Shown piece after piece: positions 27,132 through 36,384 of a stretch of 64,000 bases of DNA; the first letter of the stretch is position 1; every line of letters begins with the position of its first letter. The notes under the pieces are model-generated. The model had not been told where the DNA came from, did not search any database, and saw only the letters and a program-made list of their open reading frames with translations. The stretch is from Chloroflexota bacterium (lineage in GTDB: Bacteria; Chloroflexota; Anaerolineae; Aggregatilineales; Phototrophicaceae). The position numbers were made by a program, and so were the translations under genes. Location of the stretch: contig JAIUNI010000023.1 of NCBI GenBank assembly GCA_020161935.1, positions 1-64,000 on the forward strand, read 5' to 3'.

Positions 27132-27850
27132 ATCGTTTTCCTCTGCTCCAAGTCTCGAAGAGTCTGCAAAATACTGCGGATTAAACCATAGGTCACGTAG
27201 AGCGCGACCCACGCGAACATCGCCCGCCCCTGAAACAGCAGCAGAGTGACCAACGCCAGCAGAAGGAGCAAGCCCTTCCAACCCCGGCGGGTAATCAGGT
27301 TGTTGTGTTCATAGGGAACGGCGCTCACCATCAAGAAGGACGACCCCGCGACCAGCAGCGCGGCCAGTACGGGTGACCCTTCACTATTCATCAAGTCGTT
27401 CATAAAGATCACAAACGTCGCCAGCAGCCCCGCCGCGACGGTCGTGGGCAAACCGACGAAGAACCCATCCTGTTCTTCTTCCTCGGTCAGCACGTTAAAC
27501 CGCGCGAGACGAATGGCGCTGCACACAATCGGCAGGAAGGCCACGAGGCTGCCGAGAATTGACCAATCGGTGAAATAAGCCCGCTGAAACAGAAGCGCGG
27601 GGGCGACACCGTAGTTGATGGCATCCGCCAGCGAGTCGAAGTAGCTGCCGAACTTGGTGCAGCTACCCAGCTTCCGCGCCAGTTTGCCATCCATCGAGTC
27701 AAGGATACCCGCCAGCACGATCAGCCAAGCCGCCGTGACGAAGTAGCCCTGAAAGGTATACATGATCGACAAGTAGCCGAGGAATACGCTCAACGCCGTC
27801 ACGCTGTTGGGTATCCATGTGCGTTTCATGGGTATGCGTCGTGATTTCAT
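27128..27850 (-). CDS. pssA: CDP-alcohol phosphatidyltransferase, phosphatidylserine-synthase-like
   Basis: A 240-residue membrane protein with about eight helices. The family signature is complete: DSMDGKLARKL near residue 47 and then GSYFDSLADAINYG, giving DGxxAR-x8-GxxxDxxxD, which binds CDP-diacylglycerol and metal. Length and early placement of the motif resemble PssA rather than PgsA. It would join serine (or another alcohol) to CDP-diacylglycerol for phospholipid synthesis. Its stop overlaps the TTG of the methyltransferase gene by four bases (TTGA). The first of two ATG codons (27850, 27829) is used here; neither has a clear Shine-Dalgarno. Confidence 0.85.
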   Translation of the reverse strand: MKSRRIPMKRTWIPNSVTALSVFLGYLSIMYTFQGYFVTAAWLIVLAGILDSMDGKLARKLGSCTKFGSYFDSLADAINYGVAPALLFQRAYFTDWSILGSLVAFLPIVCSAIRLARFNVLTEEEEQDGFFVGLPTTVAAGLLATFVIFMNDLMNSEGSPVLAALLVAGSSFLMVSAVPYEHNNLITRRGWKGLLLLLALVTLLLFQGRAMFAWVALYVTYGLIRSILQTLRDLEQRKTI

Positions 27851-27931
27851 GCGGCTTATTGTAACGTAGGTTTTAAGATCGCATGAGGTGCGTAGGAAAA
27901 TCTTAACATTTGCAGGGATGAATGTTAAAAA

Positions 27932-28015
27932 TTGAACCGCCGAGACGCAGAGAACACAGAGGAATAGGGAAGGTACAAATCGCCAAGTACGCCAAGCGAG
28001 GCAGAGAACGCCAAG
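27932..28015 (+). repeat. 9-nt-period repeat
   Basis: ACCGCCGAG ACGCAGAGA ACACAGAGG AATAGGGAA, and then CGCCAAGTA CGCCAAGCG AGGCAGAGA ACGCCAAGT, stay in one 9-nt register. Same family as 5036 and 7772. Confidence 0.65.
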
Positions 28016-28035
28016 TCATTGGTGAGGCAGGAAAC

Positions 28036-28063
28036 AAAAAGGGAGAGTCACAGACCCTCCCCT
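28036..28063 (-). terminator. Probable terminator of the dioxygenase gene, formed by a dispersed palindrome
   Basis: On the minus strand GGGAGGGTC, a short loop and TCTCCC are followed by TTTTTG. The same palindrome occurs near 22136 and 42889 without the T run. Confidence 0.6.
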
Positions 28064-28079
28064 ACGCGATAAAGATTGA

Positions 28080-28931
28080 TTATTGGCGCAGGTAGTCCAG
28101 CTTGCCGGGTGCTCCCTGATAGCCGCTGACTTCGAGGACAGGCGTGCCGTCTTGCTCCACCCACACGCCGCACTGCTGCCCATCGGGGCTTTTATCGAGT
28201 TCAACCGGTGTGCCATCCATCCGCAAAACCGGATGGTAGAAGCTCGCGACCTGCTGCGTATCACCCTCGATGTAGTGACCGATGAGCGCACGGCGGAAGC
28301 GGTCGGTGGTGGTGTTGGGCATACTGCCGTGTACCAGCGCACCGTTGAAGAACAGCACATCACCGGCCTTCATAATCATCGGCTCAATGGGTGTGCCTTC
28401 GGGGATGGGTACGGTGACATCGGTGAAGCTCTGGGTGGTGTCGGCTTTAATGGCGCACAGCATCGGCCAGTTGTGGCTGCCGGGGACGATTTGCATACAG
28501 CCGTTGGCCTCGTCGCAGTCATCGAGTGCCAGCCACGCGGCGAGACAGGTTCCGGGCTGCACGCGCAGGTAATAATTATCCTGATGCAGCGCCTGACCGC
28601 GTGCGCCAGCCGGTTTGAAGTACAACATGGTTTGGACGGCGAGGGGTTCGCGCCCTGCCAGCAGTGTCAGCATGGCGTTGAGACGCGGGTCGAGCATCCA
28701 CTCAAGGCTGGTTTGGTTCCAGCGGTGCATGTTAATCATCCGAGGGAAGCGTTTGAGGGGGTCGTTGCTGTTGGGGTCTACGCCGGAGAAATCGCCGTCG
28801 TAAGTGCCGGATGCGCGCAGGTTCATGTAGTAGTCGCGGTAGAAAGTCACTTCTTCCGGCGTGAACAACCCTTTCACCAGCACGTAACCGTTCGTATCAA
28901 AAAATTGTTTTTGGTCGGGTGTTGTCATCAT
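28080..28931 (-). CDS. Phytanoyl-CoA dioxygenase-family protein
   Basis: A 283-residue Fe(II)/2-oxoglutarate oxygenase of the PhyH family. The iron ligands are the HxD in QALHQDNYYLRVQPG near residue 116 and the distal His in GALVHGSMPNTT near residue 200; an Arg follows (DRFRRALIGHY) that would bind 2-oxoglutarate. The substrate is unknown; family members hydroxylate acyl-CoAs, natural products and halogenated or quaternary amines. AAGGAA lies 5 nt before the first of two adjacent ATG codons. It is a single gene with a hairpin terminator. Confidence 0.87.
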   Translation of the reverse strand: MMTTPDQKQFFDTNGYVLVKGLFTPEEVTFYRDYYMNLRASGTYDGDFSGVDPNSNDPLKRFPRMINMHRWNQTSLEWMLDPRLNAMLTLLAGREPLAVQTMLYFKPAGARGQALHQDNYYLRVQPGTCLAAWLALDDCDEANGCMQIVPGSHNWPMLCAIKADTTQSFTDVTVPIPEGTPIEPMIMKAGDVLFFNGALVHGSMPNTTTDRFRRALIGHYIEGDTQQVASFYHPVLRMDGTPVELDKSPDGQQCGVWVEQDGTPVLEVSGYQGAPGKLDYLRQ

Positions 28932-28973
28932 TATTTCCTTAACGTTTATTTTTAATAGTATGCAAAAAACGGG

Positions 28974-29792
28974 CTACAGCACAATATCCAACGCATTCGC
29001 CTTTTGGATAATATACGCCACAAAGCGCAAAGTCGCTGCAAAATCGGTCGGGTCGGCGGGGGTACGAACGTTGACAAACGCATCGCCGCGCCCTGCCCAA
29101 CTGCGGTCGATCAGGCCGTGCCATGCGGGGTCGAGGTTGGCTTTCACCCACTCTGTTCCCGCGCGTTTCGAACCGGGGTAGCCGCGAACGAGGTCATGCA
29201 GCATCCGGCTGTAGTTATGGACGATGAACGCCTGATAAAAAACGTTATTGTAGGGTTCGGCGTTAACCATGAGATCACGCCCCCACTCATTCATCACCGT
29301 CAGGATTTGCTTCCGCAGCGCTTCCACAGGGATCGGGTCAACCAATGGTTGTGACGGTGGGCCGATGATGGGAATCCCGTAATCCCGCACCACCCAGCGC
29401 ACCAGCACCGTATTACAGTGGGCATCCTGAACGAGCGAACGGCTGCCGTGGTCGAGGTACCACAACTTCCCGCCGCTGTGAGTAATATCGCGCAGAATGT
29501 CCTTCGGGAAATAGGAGCCTTCGATATGCTTCGCCCAGTGGATGTCGCGGTCGAAGATGGCGGCATGAACGGTTTGCAACTGCTCGACTTCCGCAGTGGA
29601 AAGCGCGTGGTCGGTAACGACGATGAAGTCGCAATCACTGTGGTCGTCGTAGTCGCCGATGGCGAACGAGCCTTGCACATAGAAGCCGACGAAGTTGCTC
29701 CCCAGCACCGTTTGAATACCCGCTGCTAAGTCATGGAGGATGCCGTTCAGTTCGGCGTAGGGGGTTGGTTGAGTTGGACTAACTGTACTCAT
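28974..29792 (-). CDS. Aminoglycoside-nucleotidyltransferase-like protein (DUF4111)
   Basis: A 272-residue protein. The polymerase-beta nucleotidyltransferase motif is FYVQGSFAIGDYDDHSDCDF near residue 40 (GS-x-GD-x-SDxD). The C-terminal domain after about residue 150 matches DUF4111 of AadA-type enzymes, with KRAGTEWVKANLDPAW near 220. AadA adenylylates streptomycin and spectinomycin, but chromosomal relatives often have other substrates. ATG 29792 is chosen because GTGAGGT lies 6 nt upstream; it starts 8 nt after the histidine kinase stop, so the two are likely one transcript. Confidence 0.8.
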   Translation of the reverse strand: MSTVSPTQPTPYAELNGILHDLAAGIQTVLGSNFVGFYVQGSFAIGDYDDHSDCDFIVVTDHALSTAEVEQLQTVHAAIFDRDIHWAKHIEGSYFPKDILRDITHSGGKLWYLDHGSRSLVQDAHCNTVLVRWVVRDYGIPIIGPPSQPLVDPIPVEALRKQILTVMNEWGRDLMVNAEPYNNVFYQAFIVHNYSRMLHDLVRGYPGSKRAGTEWVKANLDPAWHGLIDRSWAGRGDAFVNVRTPADPTDFAATLRFVAYIIQKANALDIVL

Positions 29793-29800
29793 TAGTGACC

Positions 29801-31228
29801 TCACGATCTGGCTTGGCGTTTCGGCAGGGTGAAGAAAAAGCTCGAACCACCCTCAGCGTTTGACTCGACCCAGATGCGCCCACCGTGACGCTCGACAATC
29901 TTTTTACACACCGCCAGCCCGATACCCGTGCCTTCATAGGCGGCGCGGTCGTGCAAGCGCTGGAACATGCCGAAGATGCGTTCGCGGTAGGCAGGTTCGA
30001 TGCCGATACCGTTATCACTGATGCTGAACTGCCATTCCTTGTCGCGCTGCACAACCCCGACATGAATTTTGACAGGGTTTTCGCCCCGAAATTTGATGGC
30101 ATTCCCGATCAGGTTTTGAAGAAGCTGCGTCATTTGCAGCGGGTCGGCTTCAAGCTGCGGCAGCTTATCACAGGTGATGACCGCGTTACTTTCGGTGATG
30201 GCGACTTCGAGGTTACTTAAGGTCGCGTTCAGGGTATCTTCCAGCGAAATGAGGCTGTAGGTTTTTCGGTCGCCTGAATCAAGGCGCGAGTATTGCAGCA
30301 GTCCCGCGATGAGTCCCTTCATGCGGCTCGCGCCATCAACCGCGAAGCCAATGAAGTCGTTCGCATCGGTATCAAGTTGATTGGCGTAGCGTTTTTGCAG
30401 CAGTTGTAAATAGGTGATGATCATCCGCAGGGGTTCCTGCAAATCGTGGGAGGCGACGTACGCGAACTGCTGCAACTGCTCGTTGGATTGGCGGAGCCTT
30501 TCCTGCTGCGACAGGATTTCGCTCGCCTGCTGGTGCGAAAGCTGTAGGGCTTGCTCGTAGGTTTGCGACAGGCCGATGAGCCGCCGCCGGATCATCCACG
30601 CGAGCATACTGCCGACCACCAGCCCACCAAGCACAACGCTTGCGATAACCCATAACGTGACCCTTTGGCTGGTCTGGATGCGCTCGGCGCGTAAACCATC
30701 TTCGGTATCGACAAAGGCTTGCAACTGCTCGCGGATCGTATCCATTTGCGATTTACCCGCAAGCTGGGCGGCGACATTAACCCCTTCTTGTTCACCGGTT
30801 TGATCCGCCAGCGCCCGTTCAGCAAAGGTTTGCCACTCGGCAATGCTGGTCTTTACGACTTGGAGATGCTGGATTTGTGAAGGGTTGTCACTGACGAGGG
30901 TTTGTAAGGCGGCGAAACTCGACTCAAAGTCAGTTTGCGCCTGCCGGTAAGGTTCGAGGAAAACTGCATCACCCGTTAGCAGATACCCCCGCAAGCCGGT
31001 TTCCATATCGACAATCAGATTGAGGACGCTCGAAGCCGCGCCAATTACGATGTTGCTGTGTTGTACCCGCTCATTCGTCCCCAATATGTTTGCCAACTGC
31101 CACAGGAAGATCACAATCAGCAGCACGAGCAGCACAACCGGATACACAATCGCACGGATTAAGGTGCGCTGAAATGTCTGACTGCCGGAAAGCGAGTGAT
31201 TCATATCTGAATCGGTTGGAAGAGTCAT
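29801..31228 (-). CDS. CHASE3 sensor histidine kinase
   Basis: A 475-residue kinase. Two membrane helices (about 22-45 and 188-210) flank an extracytoplasmic CHASE3 domain with NLIVDMETGLRGYLLTGD near residue 72. A coiled coil leads to the dimerisation domain with the phospho-His in YVASHDLQEPLRMIITYL near 259. The ATPase domain has QNLIGNAIKF (N box), DNGIGIEP (G1), RIFGMFQRLHD (F) and GTGIGLAVCKK (G2), so it should be active. No response regulator is adjacent. The first ATG is used; a second at 31204 is possible. It is followed closely by the nucleotidyltransferase gene. Confidence 0.88.
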   Translation of the reverse strand: MTLPTDSDMNHSLSGSQTFQRTLIRAIVYPVVLLVLLIVIFLWQLANILGTNERVQHSNIVIGAASSVLNLIVDMETGLRGYLLTGDAVFLEPYRQAQTDFESSFAALQTLVSDNPSQIQHLQVVKTSIAEWQTFAERALADQTGEQEGVNVAAQLAGKSQMDTIREQLQAFVDTEDGLRAERIQTSQRVTLWVIASVVLGGLVVGSMLAWMIRRRLIGLSQTYEQALQLSHQQASEILSQQERLRQSNEQLQQFAYVASHDLQEPLRMIITYLQLLQKRYANQLDTDANDFIGFAVDGASRMKGLIAGLLQYSRLDSGDRKTYSLISLEDTLNATLSNLEVAITESNAVITCDKLPQLEADPLQMTQLLQNLIGNAIKFRGENPVKIHVGVVQRDKEWQFSISDNGIGIEPAYRERIFGMFQRLHDRAAYEGTGIGLAVCKKIVERHGGRIWVESNAEGGSSFFFTLPKRQARS

Positions 31229-31267
31229 TATTGAGAAATGATCCTCATGAAGTGAAAAGTCGCCTTA

Positions 31268-31993
31268 TTATAGACGCGGCCTTAAGCACAAGAACAGGTC
31301 ACGCCCGAAGTTGTCCTCCAAGTGGGTGGTTTGGAAGCCGACAGCGGCGAGTGTTTGCAACCAGAAGGCGCGCGGGAACAAGCCGCACGTATGCTGGTCA
31401 TGCTCGACATGCATGGTATCACCCTCTCGCAGCATAAACACGTAATGCGTGGTGTAGGTGGTGTCGTTCTCGTCGGGGTCAAACGTCCATTCGAGGTAGC
31501 GCAGGCCGCGCCCGTCCTCGCCATCACGCCCGCCGTGGTCACTGTCCGGCTCGAAGGTTTCGCGCATGTGGTCAGGGACGAATAGCGCGACTCCACCCGG
31601 CTTGAGGTGGAGGTAGGCGATTTCTAACGCCTGTCGCACATCGGCTTCCGTCAGCATATAATCCAGCGCGTCGTGGGCGAACACCACGTCGAACTCGCGT
31701 CCCAGCCGCAGCGTCCGCATATCAGCAGCAATATGTTCACATTTGGGGTTGATGCTCTGGCTGACGGCCAGCATCTCCGGCGACAGGTCGGTCAGCGTGA
31801 GGGTATACACCTGCTTGAAGTGGTAGGCGTTGCTGCCCCCGCCGCTGCCGAGTTCGAGCAGGGTGCTGCCTTCCTTAACACCGGCATCATGCAGCGATTG
31901 GAGGAAGAACGTGGCTTCTTCAACGTATTCATCCGCAGGCGAGAGCAGCGGCCACCATTTGGCGAGTTCAGCGTACATTTTGAGTGGGGACAA
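31268..31993 (-). CDS. Class I SAM-dependent methyltransferase
   Basis: A 241-residue methyltransferase. Motif I is STLLELGSGGGSNAYHFK near residue 40, motif II LTDLSPEMLAVSQ, and DVVFAHDALDYML sits at motif IV. The Rossmann core spans about 35-150. Start: TTG at 31993 has GAGGT 6 nt upstream, whereas ATG 31978 has none. The C-terminal part (about 170-241) is beta-rich with HYVFMLREGDTMHVEHDQHT, as in small-molecule methyltransferases. The 40-nt gap to the histidine kinase gene downstream suggests a shared transcript. Confidence 0.83.
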   Translation of the reverse strand: MSPLKMYAELAKWWPLLSPADEYVEEATFFLQSLHDAGVKEGSTLLELGSGGGSNAYHFKQVYTLTLTDLSPEMLAVSQSINPKCEHIAADMRTLRLGREFDVVFAHDALDYMLTEADVRQALEIAYLHLKPGGVALFVPDHMRETFEPDSDHGGRDGEDGRGLRYLEWTFDPDENDTTYTTHYVFMLREGDTMHVEHDQHTCGLFPRAFWLQTLAAVGFQTTHLEDNFGRDLFLCLRPRL

Positions 31994-32039
31994 GTTATTA
32001 CCTCATAAGTGGCGGGCAGTTTATTATATTTAGGGGGAA

Positions 32040-32160
32040 CTTGTCTGAAAATTATTTTAGACGTGCCGGACAGCATGTATGCTGTCCCTACAAAAGTCAA
32101 AATTCTGAAGTAGGGACGCGATACATCGCGTCTTTTTTCCCAAATACCAAATATTCTGAC
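32040..32160 (+). repeat. Paired-hairpin element, copy A
   Basis: TCTGAAAATTATTTTAG, hairpin GGACAGCA-TGTA-TGCTGTCC (32068-32087), CTACAAAAGTC, AATTCTGAAG, then the inverted hairpin GACGCGA-TACA-TCGCGTC (32115-32132) and CCCAAATACCAAATATTCTGACA. The same order occurs at 42630-42780. Confidence 0.75.
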
Positions 32161-32166
32161 ACGTTT

Positions 32167-32535
32167 TTAGTCGTCCTCACAAATTTCATCCATTAGCTTC
32201 TGAATGATAGTAACATTCATTTCGATGCGATCAATTTGGTTTAATTGTGACTCAGATAAAGTTGTTTTCTCAAGTTCAATGAATTTTTGTATCATGTAAT
32301 TGCTCGAAAAGATAAAAGCAAGAGGAGCGCGGGTGTTGTGACGGGTTATCTTGGGATCAATCTTAAGCGAACCATCGATAGCAAATAATTGATCAAATTC
32401 GATTTGAATGTCTTTCGATGTTTCAATGATTTTGGAGGCGAATCGCTGTGCTTTCTCATTCTCGCCAATATCGTCCAGCAATTCTTGAGCATTTGCAATC
32501 ACCGCATCCATTAATTCAATGGCCTTAATCGTCAT
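32167..32535 (-). CDS. Small helical protein resembling a lone histidine-kinase dimerisation domain
   Basis: A 122-residue, AT-rich, acidic and almost fully helical protein. Residues about 65-118 look like a HisKA dimerisation domain: the segment TRHNTRAPLAFIFSSNYMIQ resembles the H box (H-x-x-R-x-P-L) and is followed by LSESQLNQIDRIEMNVTIIQ, which matches the second DHp helix. No ATPase domain follows; the gene ends at ICEDD. It could be a phosphotransfer protein of the Spo0B or ChpT type, or a HAMP-less sensor remnant. The composition differs from neighbours, suggesting transfer. It lies between a methyltransferase and the large cyclase gene, all on the minus strand. Confidence 0.5.
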   Translation of the reverse strand: MTIKAIELMDAVIANAQELLDDIGENEKAQRFASKIIETSKDIQIEFDQLFAIDGSLKIDPKITRHNTRAPLAFIFSSNYMIQKFIELEKTTLSESQLNQIDRIEMNVTIIQKLMDEICEDD

Positions 32536-32552
32536 CTATCACCTTTCGCACA

Positions 32553-32601
32553 ACTCTATGAGCCTTTGTGCCATTGTGTCTTTGTGTTAAAAATCTCTCG
32601 T
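32553..32601 (-). repeat. 9-nt-period repeat
   Basis: Read on the minus strand: TTAACACAA AGACACAAT GGCACAAAG GCTCATAG. It is a relative of the repeat at 5036 and fills most of the gap between the two genes. Confidence 0.55.
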
Positions 32602-32626
32602 GTGATAAAAAGTTTTCGCCTACGTG

Positions 32627-35600
32627 TTACGTCACCAGCGGCAGCCAGCGGTTTTCTTCAGGGCTGACGCGCTGCTTCTTCTGGTCGGCCATGTTCTTAC
32701 CCCGTTCGAGGGCGGCGGCAATCGGCGGCGTGTGTACCGCGTCACCCAATCCAGCGAGAATCAGTCCGGCTTTGTCGCGGGTTTCCTGCGTGGTGGCGCT
32801 GTCGTTCAGCACCATGCCCAGCAGTTCCGCCGCCCGTTCGCGTTCGCCTTCCCGCGCCAGCAAACTGGCGATCCCCGTGAGCAACCAGAGCTGCAGCGGC
32901 GTATCACGGATGACCTGCGCCATCATGTAGGCTTCGTGGAAGTGCTGGCGTGCCGTTTCAATGTCGCCCTGCGCCACGAACACATCGCCCAAGCCGCCGA
33001 GCGTCAGGCTGATGCCGAGGCGGTGCTCAAACTCACGGTAAATCGCCAGCGAGTCTTGATAGTAGCGGCGTGCTCCGGGGTAGTCAGCTTGCGCCAGCGC
33101 CACGTCACCGAGGAACAGGATCGCCCGCGCCAGCGCACGGCGGTTGCCATGCTCCATGTTCATGACCACGCTGTCCTCAAGGAAATGCCGCGCCTCATCA
33201 TATTGACCCTGCGCCCGCGCCACCCCGCCGAGGTTGAGCAGCGCGTTCGCGACCTCGTGATGATCGCCCACATCGGTCGCCATTTTCAGGACTTCGTTCA
33301 GGTAAGCGCGGGCTTCGTCGTACTGCCCTTGCAGCCGCGCCACCATCGACAGGTCTTCGAGGCTGGAGCCGATGCCTGCCGGAGCGCCAATTTCACGGGC
33401 AATCGCCAGCGCTTCCTTATATTTTTGCTTGGCGAGTTCGTAGTCGCCGTCAATCCGCGCCAAACTGCCCAGCGACCACAGGCACACCGAGACACCCGAA
33501 CGGTCGCCCGTTTCCTCGTAGATCGTGAGGGCTTCGCGGAACAGGTGGTCAGCTTCTTCGTGCTTGCCCTGAAACCGCGCCAAGTTGCCGAGGTTCATAA
33601 TCGGGCTGGCGAGGCCGGAACGGTTGCCAATCGTCTTAAAGATTTGCAGCCCCGCCTCAAGGTCGCCCTGTGCTTCTTCTACTCGTCCCAGTTCGGCTTT
33701 GACGAGGCCGAGGTTATTCAGCGCCCCTGCCGTCCGCATATGGTCGCCGATTTCACGGGCAATTTGCAGGCTGCTCTGGTAGTAGCGGATGGCCTCGCTG
33801 TAGTCACCTTGATAGTGTGCCATCGCCCCCAAGCCGTTATAGGCCCACGCGATGCCGCGCTTATCCTCGATCTCTTGGGCAATCGACAGCGACACTTGAA
33901 AATACTGCTCGGCTTCGGTGTAGCGCCGCATGATCGAACCGACCAACCAACCGAGTTCATACAGCGCCTTGATGATGCCCGGTTTATCATCCGCCCGTTC
34001 GAACAGCACCAAACTGCTCTCGTAGAGTTCGCGGGCGCGGCTGAAATTGCTCAACCAGCGGTAGGCTTGCCCCAAGTATGCCCGAAGCTGGGCTTCCTGC
34101 ACATCGCGGCTGGGGCTGGCATCAACACCATCCAAAAGCGAGAGGGCATGTTCCGCCCAATCAATCGCCTCGTGGTAAGCGCTGATGTTCAGGGCGCTTT
34201 CGGCAGCCTTGCTATAGAAGGTGATCGCCTTTTGCGACTCACCCGCTTGCTCATAGTGGCGGGCGATCATGGTGGTGTATTCGTTCACGCGGTCGCCGCT
34301 GCGTTTCACCAGCCAGTCGGCAACCTGCGCGTGGTACACCCGCCGCAAACGCCGCAGCACACTCTCGTAGGTGACATCATGCAGGATGTTGTGGCGGAAG
34401 ATGTACTCGATGGTTCCGCCAAACACCGAGTCTTCACGCCGCCGGATGAGTTCACGGCGGTGCAGCGCTTCGAGCAGGTCAGGAATATTTTGTACGGGTG
34501 GTTCGTCCTCGGTTTGCAGGTGGCTGACGGCATCATCCCAGAAAATACGACCGACAACCGACGACCGTTGCAGCAGGTCGCGTTCTTCTGGCGGCAGCGC
34601 GTCGAGGCGGGCTTGCAAGACACCGGTCAGCGTGGGTGGAATACGCAGGTCGGTTAAGCGGGTGCTGTCCACCGACCAACTGGTTTCGCCTTTTAAGATC
34701 ACGCCGTCATCCAGCAGCATCTTGATGATTTCTTCGACGTAGAAGGGATTACCCTCCGCGTTAACCACGATCAAGTCGCACAGGTCATCCGGTATAACCG
34801 GCACTTTACGCAGGATGTCGGTAATCAGCGTGCGCGTATCCTGCTGCGACAGGGGGCGGAGTTCGATGCGTGTGTGGAAATCCTGCTGATCCATCCACAG
34901 CGGAATGCGGCGTTCAAACAGCGCCGGACGTGTAAGGCACACGACAAAAAGTTGCAGTTCTCGCTTGGCGCGGACGATATGGTTCACTAAATCTAGGGAC
35001 TTATCATCCGCCCAATGGATGTCGTCAAGGAACACGACCACTGGCGTATCCCCCGCCACCTTGCCGAAGAACTCGGTGATGGCGAACTGCCCGATCTGGT
35101 TCAACTGCTGCGGATCTTCCCCCAGCAGGTAAGGGCTGTTCGAGAAGTCGAAGCCGATCAGATTGCCGATGGCATGGGCTTTGGCGGTGCTGTCGATGCC
35201 GAGGAAACCAGCGATACCCCGTTCGAGCTTCTCGCGGGCAACAGCAGCGCTGTCGCTTTCCAAGATTTCGAAGCGGAAGGCGAACATATTGCGGATAAGC
35301 GCGTAAGGCTGCTTGAGCATGTCGCCGGTCGCGCGCCCCGCGAAGTGGATGATCGCTTCCGGTCGCTCGTCCAGCCACACATCAAACTCGCGCAGGAGGC
35401 GGGACTTGCCAACGCCCGGTTCGCCGACCAGCGTCACAATTTGCGTTTCGTGTTCCTCAGTCGCCCAATTAAACGCGGCTTGCAGCAGTTTGAGTTCGCT
35501 GCCCCGCCCGACCATCTGCGTTACAATGCCTTCCACGCCGCGCGTGGTGACGCGGAAGGTGCGTGGTTTTTCACGCTCGACCAGATAAACCTGTATCGTT

Positions 35601-36268
35601 TCAGACTTACCCTTAAACAGCATCGGGGCGATGGTGCGGGTTTCAAAGATACCGCGCACATGCACATAAGTATCGTGGGAAATGAGGAGGTTGCCGGGGG
35701 GTGCGGCGCTTTGCAGCCTCGCGGCGAGGTTGATGGCATCGCCCATCGCCGTCCATTCCGAACCCGACTCCCCACCGACTTCGCCCAGCGCCACCGGCCC
35801 GGTGTTCAAACCCACCCGCACGTTAAAGCTGGGGACATCCCACTGCGCCTCGACGGTGGCAGCGTATAAACGGGTAGCGCGGATAATCGCGAGACCGCAG
35901 CGTACTGCCCGTACCGCGTCGTCCTCTCGCCCGACGGGTGCGCCGAAGAACGCCAACAGGCCATCACCCATCAGCCGCGCCACTGTGCCGCCAAACTCAT
36001 TGACCGCATCGGAAAACGCCTTGAGCGCCCCATCCATAATTTCCAGCACATCTTCGGGGTCGAGCTTTTCGGAAAGGGCGGTTGAACCCACGATGTCGCA
36101 AAAGAGGATCGTGACCAGTTTGCGCTGTTCGAGCGCGTTCTGGTGGTCAAGCGCGGTTAGCTTTTCGCGCAGGATGGCGACAGTCGCATCCACCACCGTA
36201 TCACCGAGGGCAACACGCAGGCTTTCCTGTGCGGCGATAGCTTGTTCGAGTTGTTCCCGGTTGAGCAT
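32627..36268 (-). CDS. Adenylate/guanylate cyclase-AAA-TPR signalling protein
   Basis: A 1213-residue protein. Residues about 45-230 are a class III cyclase domain, with the two metal Asp in LFCDIVGSTALSEKL (about 53) and RLMGDGLLAFFGAP, and INLAARLQ near the end. About 270-630 form an AAA/NACHT-like ATPase with GEPGVGKSRLLREF (Walker A, about 281), VVFLDDIHWADD (Walker B), as in LuxR-type MalT proteins. About 640-1130 contain roughly ten TPR-like repeats of the form ALAIAREIGD/GNLARFQGK. The protein may sense a signal by the TPR part and make cAMP or cGMP. Such architectures are common in Chloroflexota and Actinobacteria. The cyclase metal residues are intact. The very long antisense open frame over it is a shadow. 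Confidence 0.9.
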   Translation of the reverse strand: MLNREQLEQAIAAQESLRVALGDTVVDATVAILREKLTALDHQNALEQRKLVTILFCDIVGSTALSEKLDPEDVLEIMDGALKAFSDAVNEFGGTVARLMGDGLLAFFGAPVGREDDAVRAVRCGLAIIRATRLYAATVEAQWDVPSFNVRVGLNTGPVALGEVGGESGSEWTAMGDAINLAARLQSAAPPGNLLISHDTYVHVRGIFETRTIAPMLFKGKSETIQVYLVEREKPRTFRVTTRGVEGIVTQMVGRGSELKLLQAAFNWATEEHETQIVTLVGEPGVGKSRLLREFDVWLDERPEAIIHFAGRATGDMLKQPYALIRNMFAFRFEILESDSAAVAREKLERGIAGFLGIDSTAKAHAIGNLIGFDFSNSPYLLGEDPQQLNQIGQFAITEFFGKVAGDTPVVVFLDDIHWADDKSLDLVNHIVRAKRELQLFVVCLTRPALFERRIPLWMDQQDFHTRIELRPLSQQDTRTLITDILRKVPVIPDDLCDLIVVNAEGNPFYVEEIIKMLLDDGVILKGETSWSVDSTRLTDLRIPPTLTGVLQARLDALPPEERDLLQRSSVVGRIFWDDAVSHLQTEDEPPVQNIPDLLEALHRRELIRRREDSVFGGTIEYIFRHNILHDVTYESVLRRLRRVYHAQVADWLVKRSGDRVNEYTTMIARHYEQAGESQKAITFYSKAAESALNISAYHEAIDWAEHALSLLDGVDASPSRDVQEAQLRAYLGQAYRWLSNFSRARELYESSLVLFERADDKPGIIKALYELGWLVGSIMRRYTEAEQYFQVSLSIAQEIEDKRGIAWAYNGLGAMAHYQGDYSEAIRYYQSSLQIAREIGDHMRTAGALNNLGLVKAELGRVEEAQGDLEAGLQIFKTIGNRSGLASPIMNLGNLARFQGKHEEADHLFREALTIYEETGDRSGVSVCLWSLGSLARIDGDYELAKQKYKEALAIAREIGAPAGIGSSLEDLSMVARLQGQYDEARAYLNEVLKMATDVGDHHEVANALLNLGGVARAQGQYDEARHFLEDSVVMNMEHGNRRALARAILFLGDVALAQADYPGARRYYQDSLAIYREFEHRLGISLTLGGLGDVFVAQGDIETARQHFHEAYMMAQVIRDTPLQLWLLTGIASLLAREGERERAAELLGMVLNDSATTQETRDKAGLILAGLGDAVHTPPIAAALERGKNMADQKKQRVSPEENRWLPLVT

Positions 36269-36384
36269 CCCTGCACCTCAGCCAGCGAACGGTCGGGCGA
36301 TAGGACTAGTTTAACACGTTTCAAGAGGGTCGTCAGTCAAAGCATCGGCATCGGGGCTGGCTTCACTATGATGAAATTGCCTGC

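Noticed and set aside
32111..32138. Terminator (hairpin plus T run)
   Set aside because: The T run is on the plus strand, but both flanking genes are on the minus strand, so it would not serve either; it is a member of the dispersed hairpin family.
32624..34657. 677-codon open frame on the plus strand
   Set aside because: It is entirely antisense to the TPR half of the cyclase gene, whose domains are unmistakable; the long frame is a codon-bias shadow.
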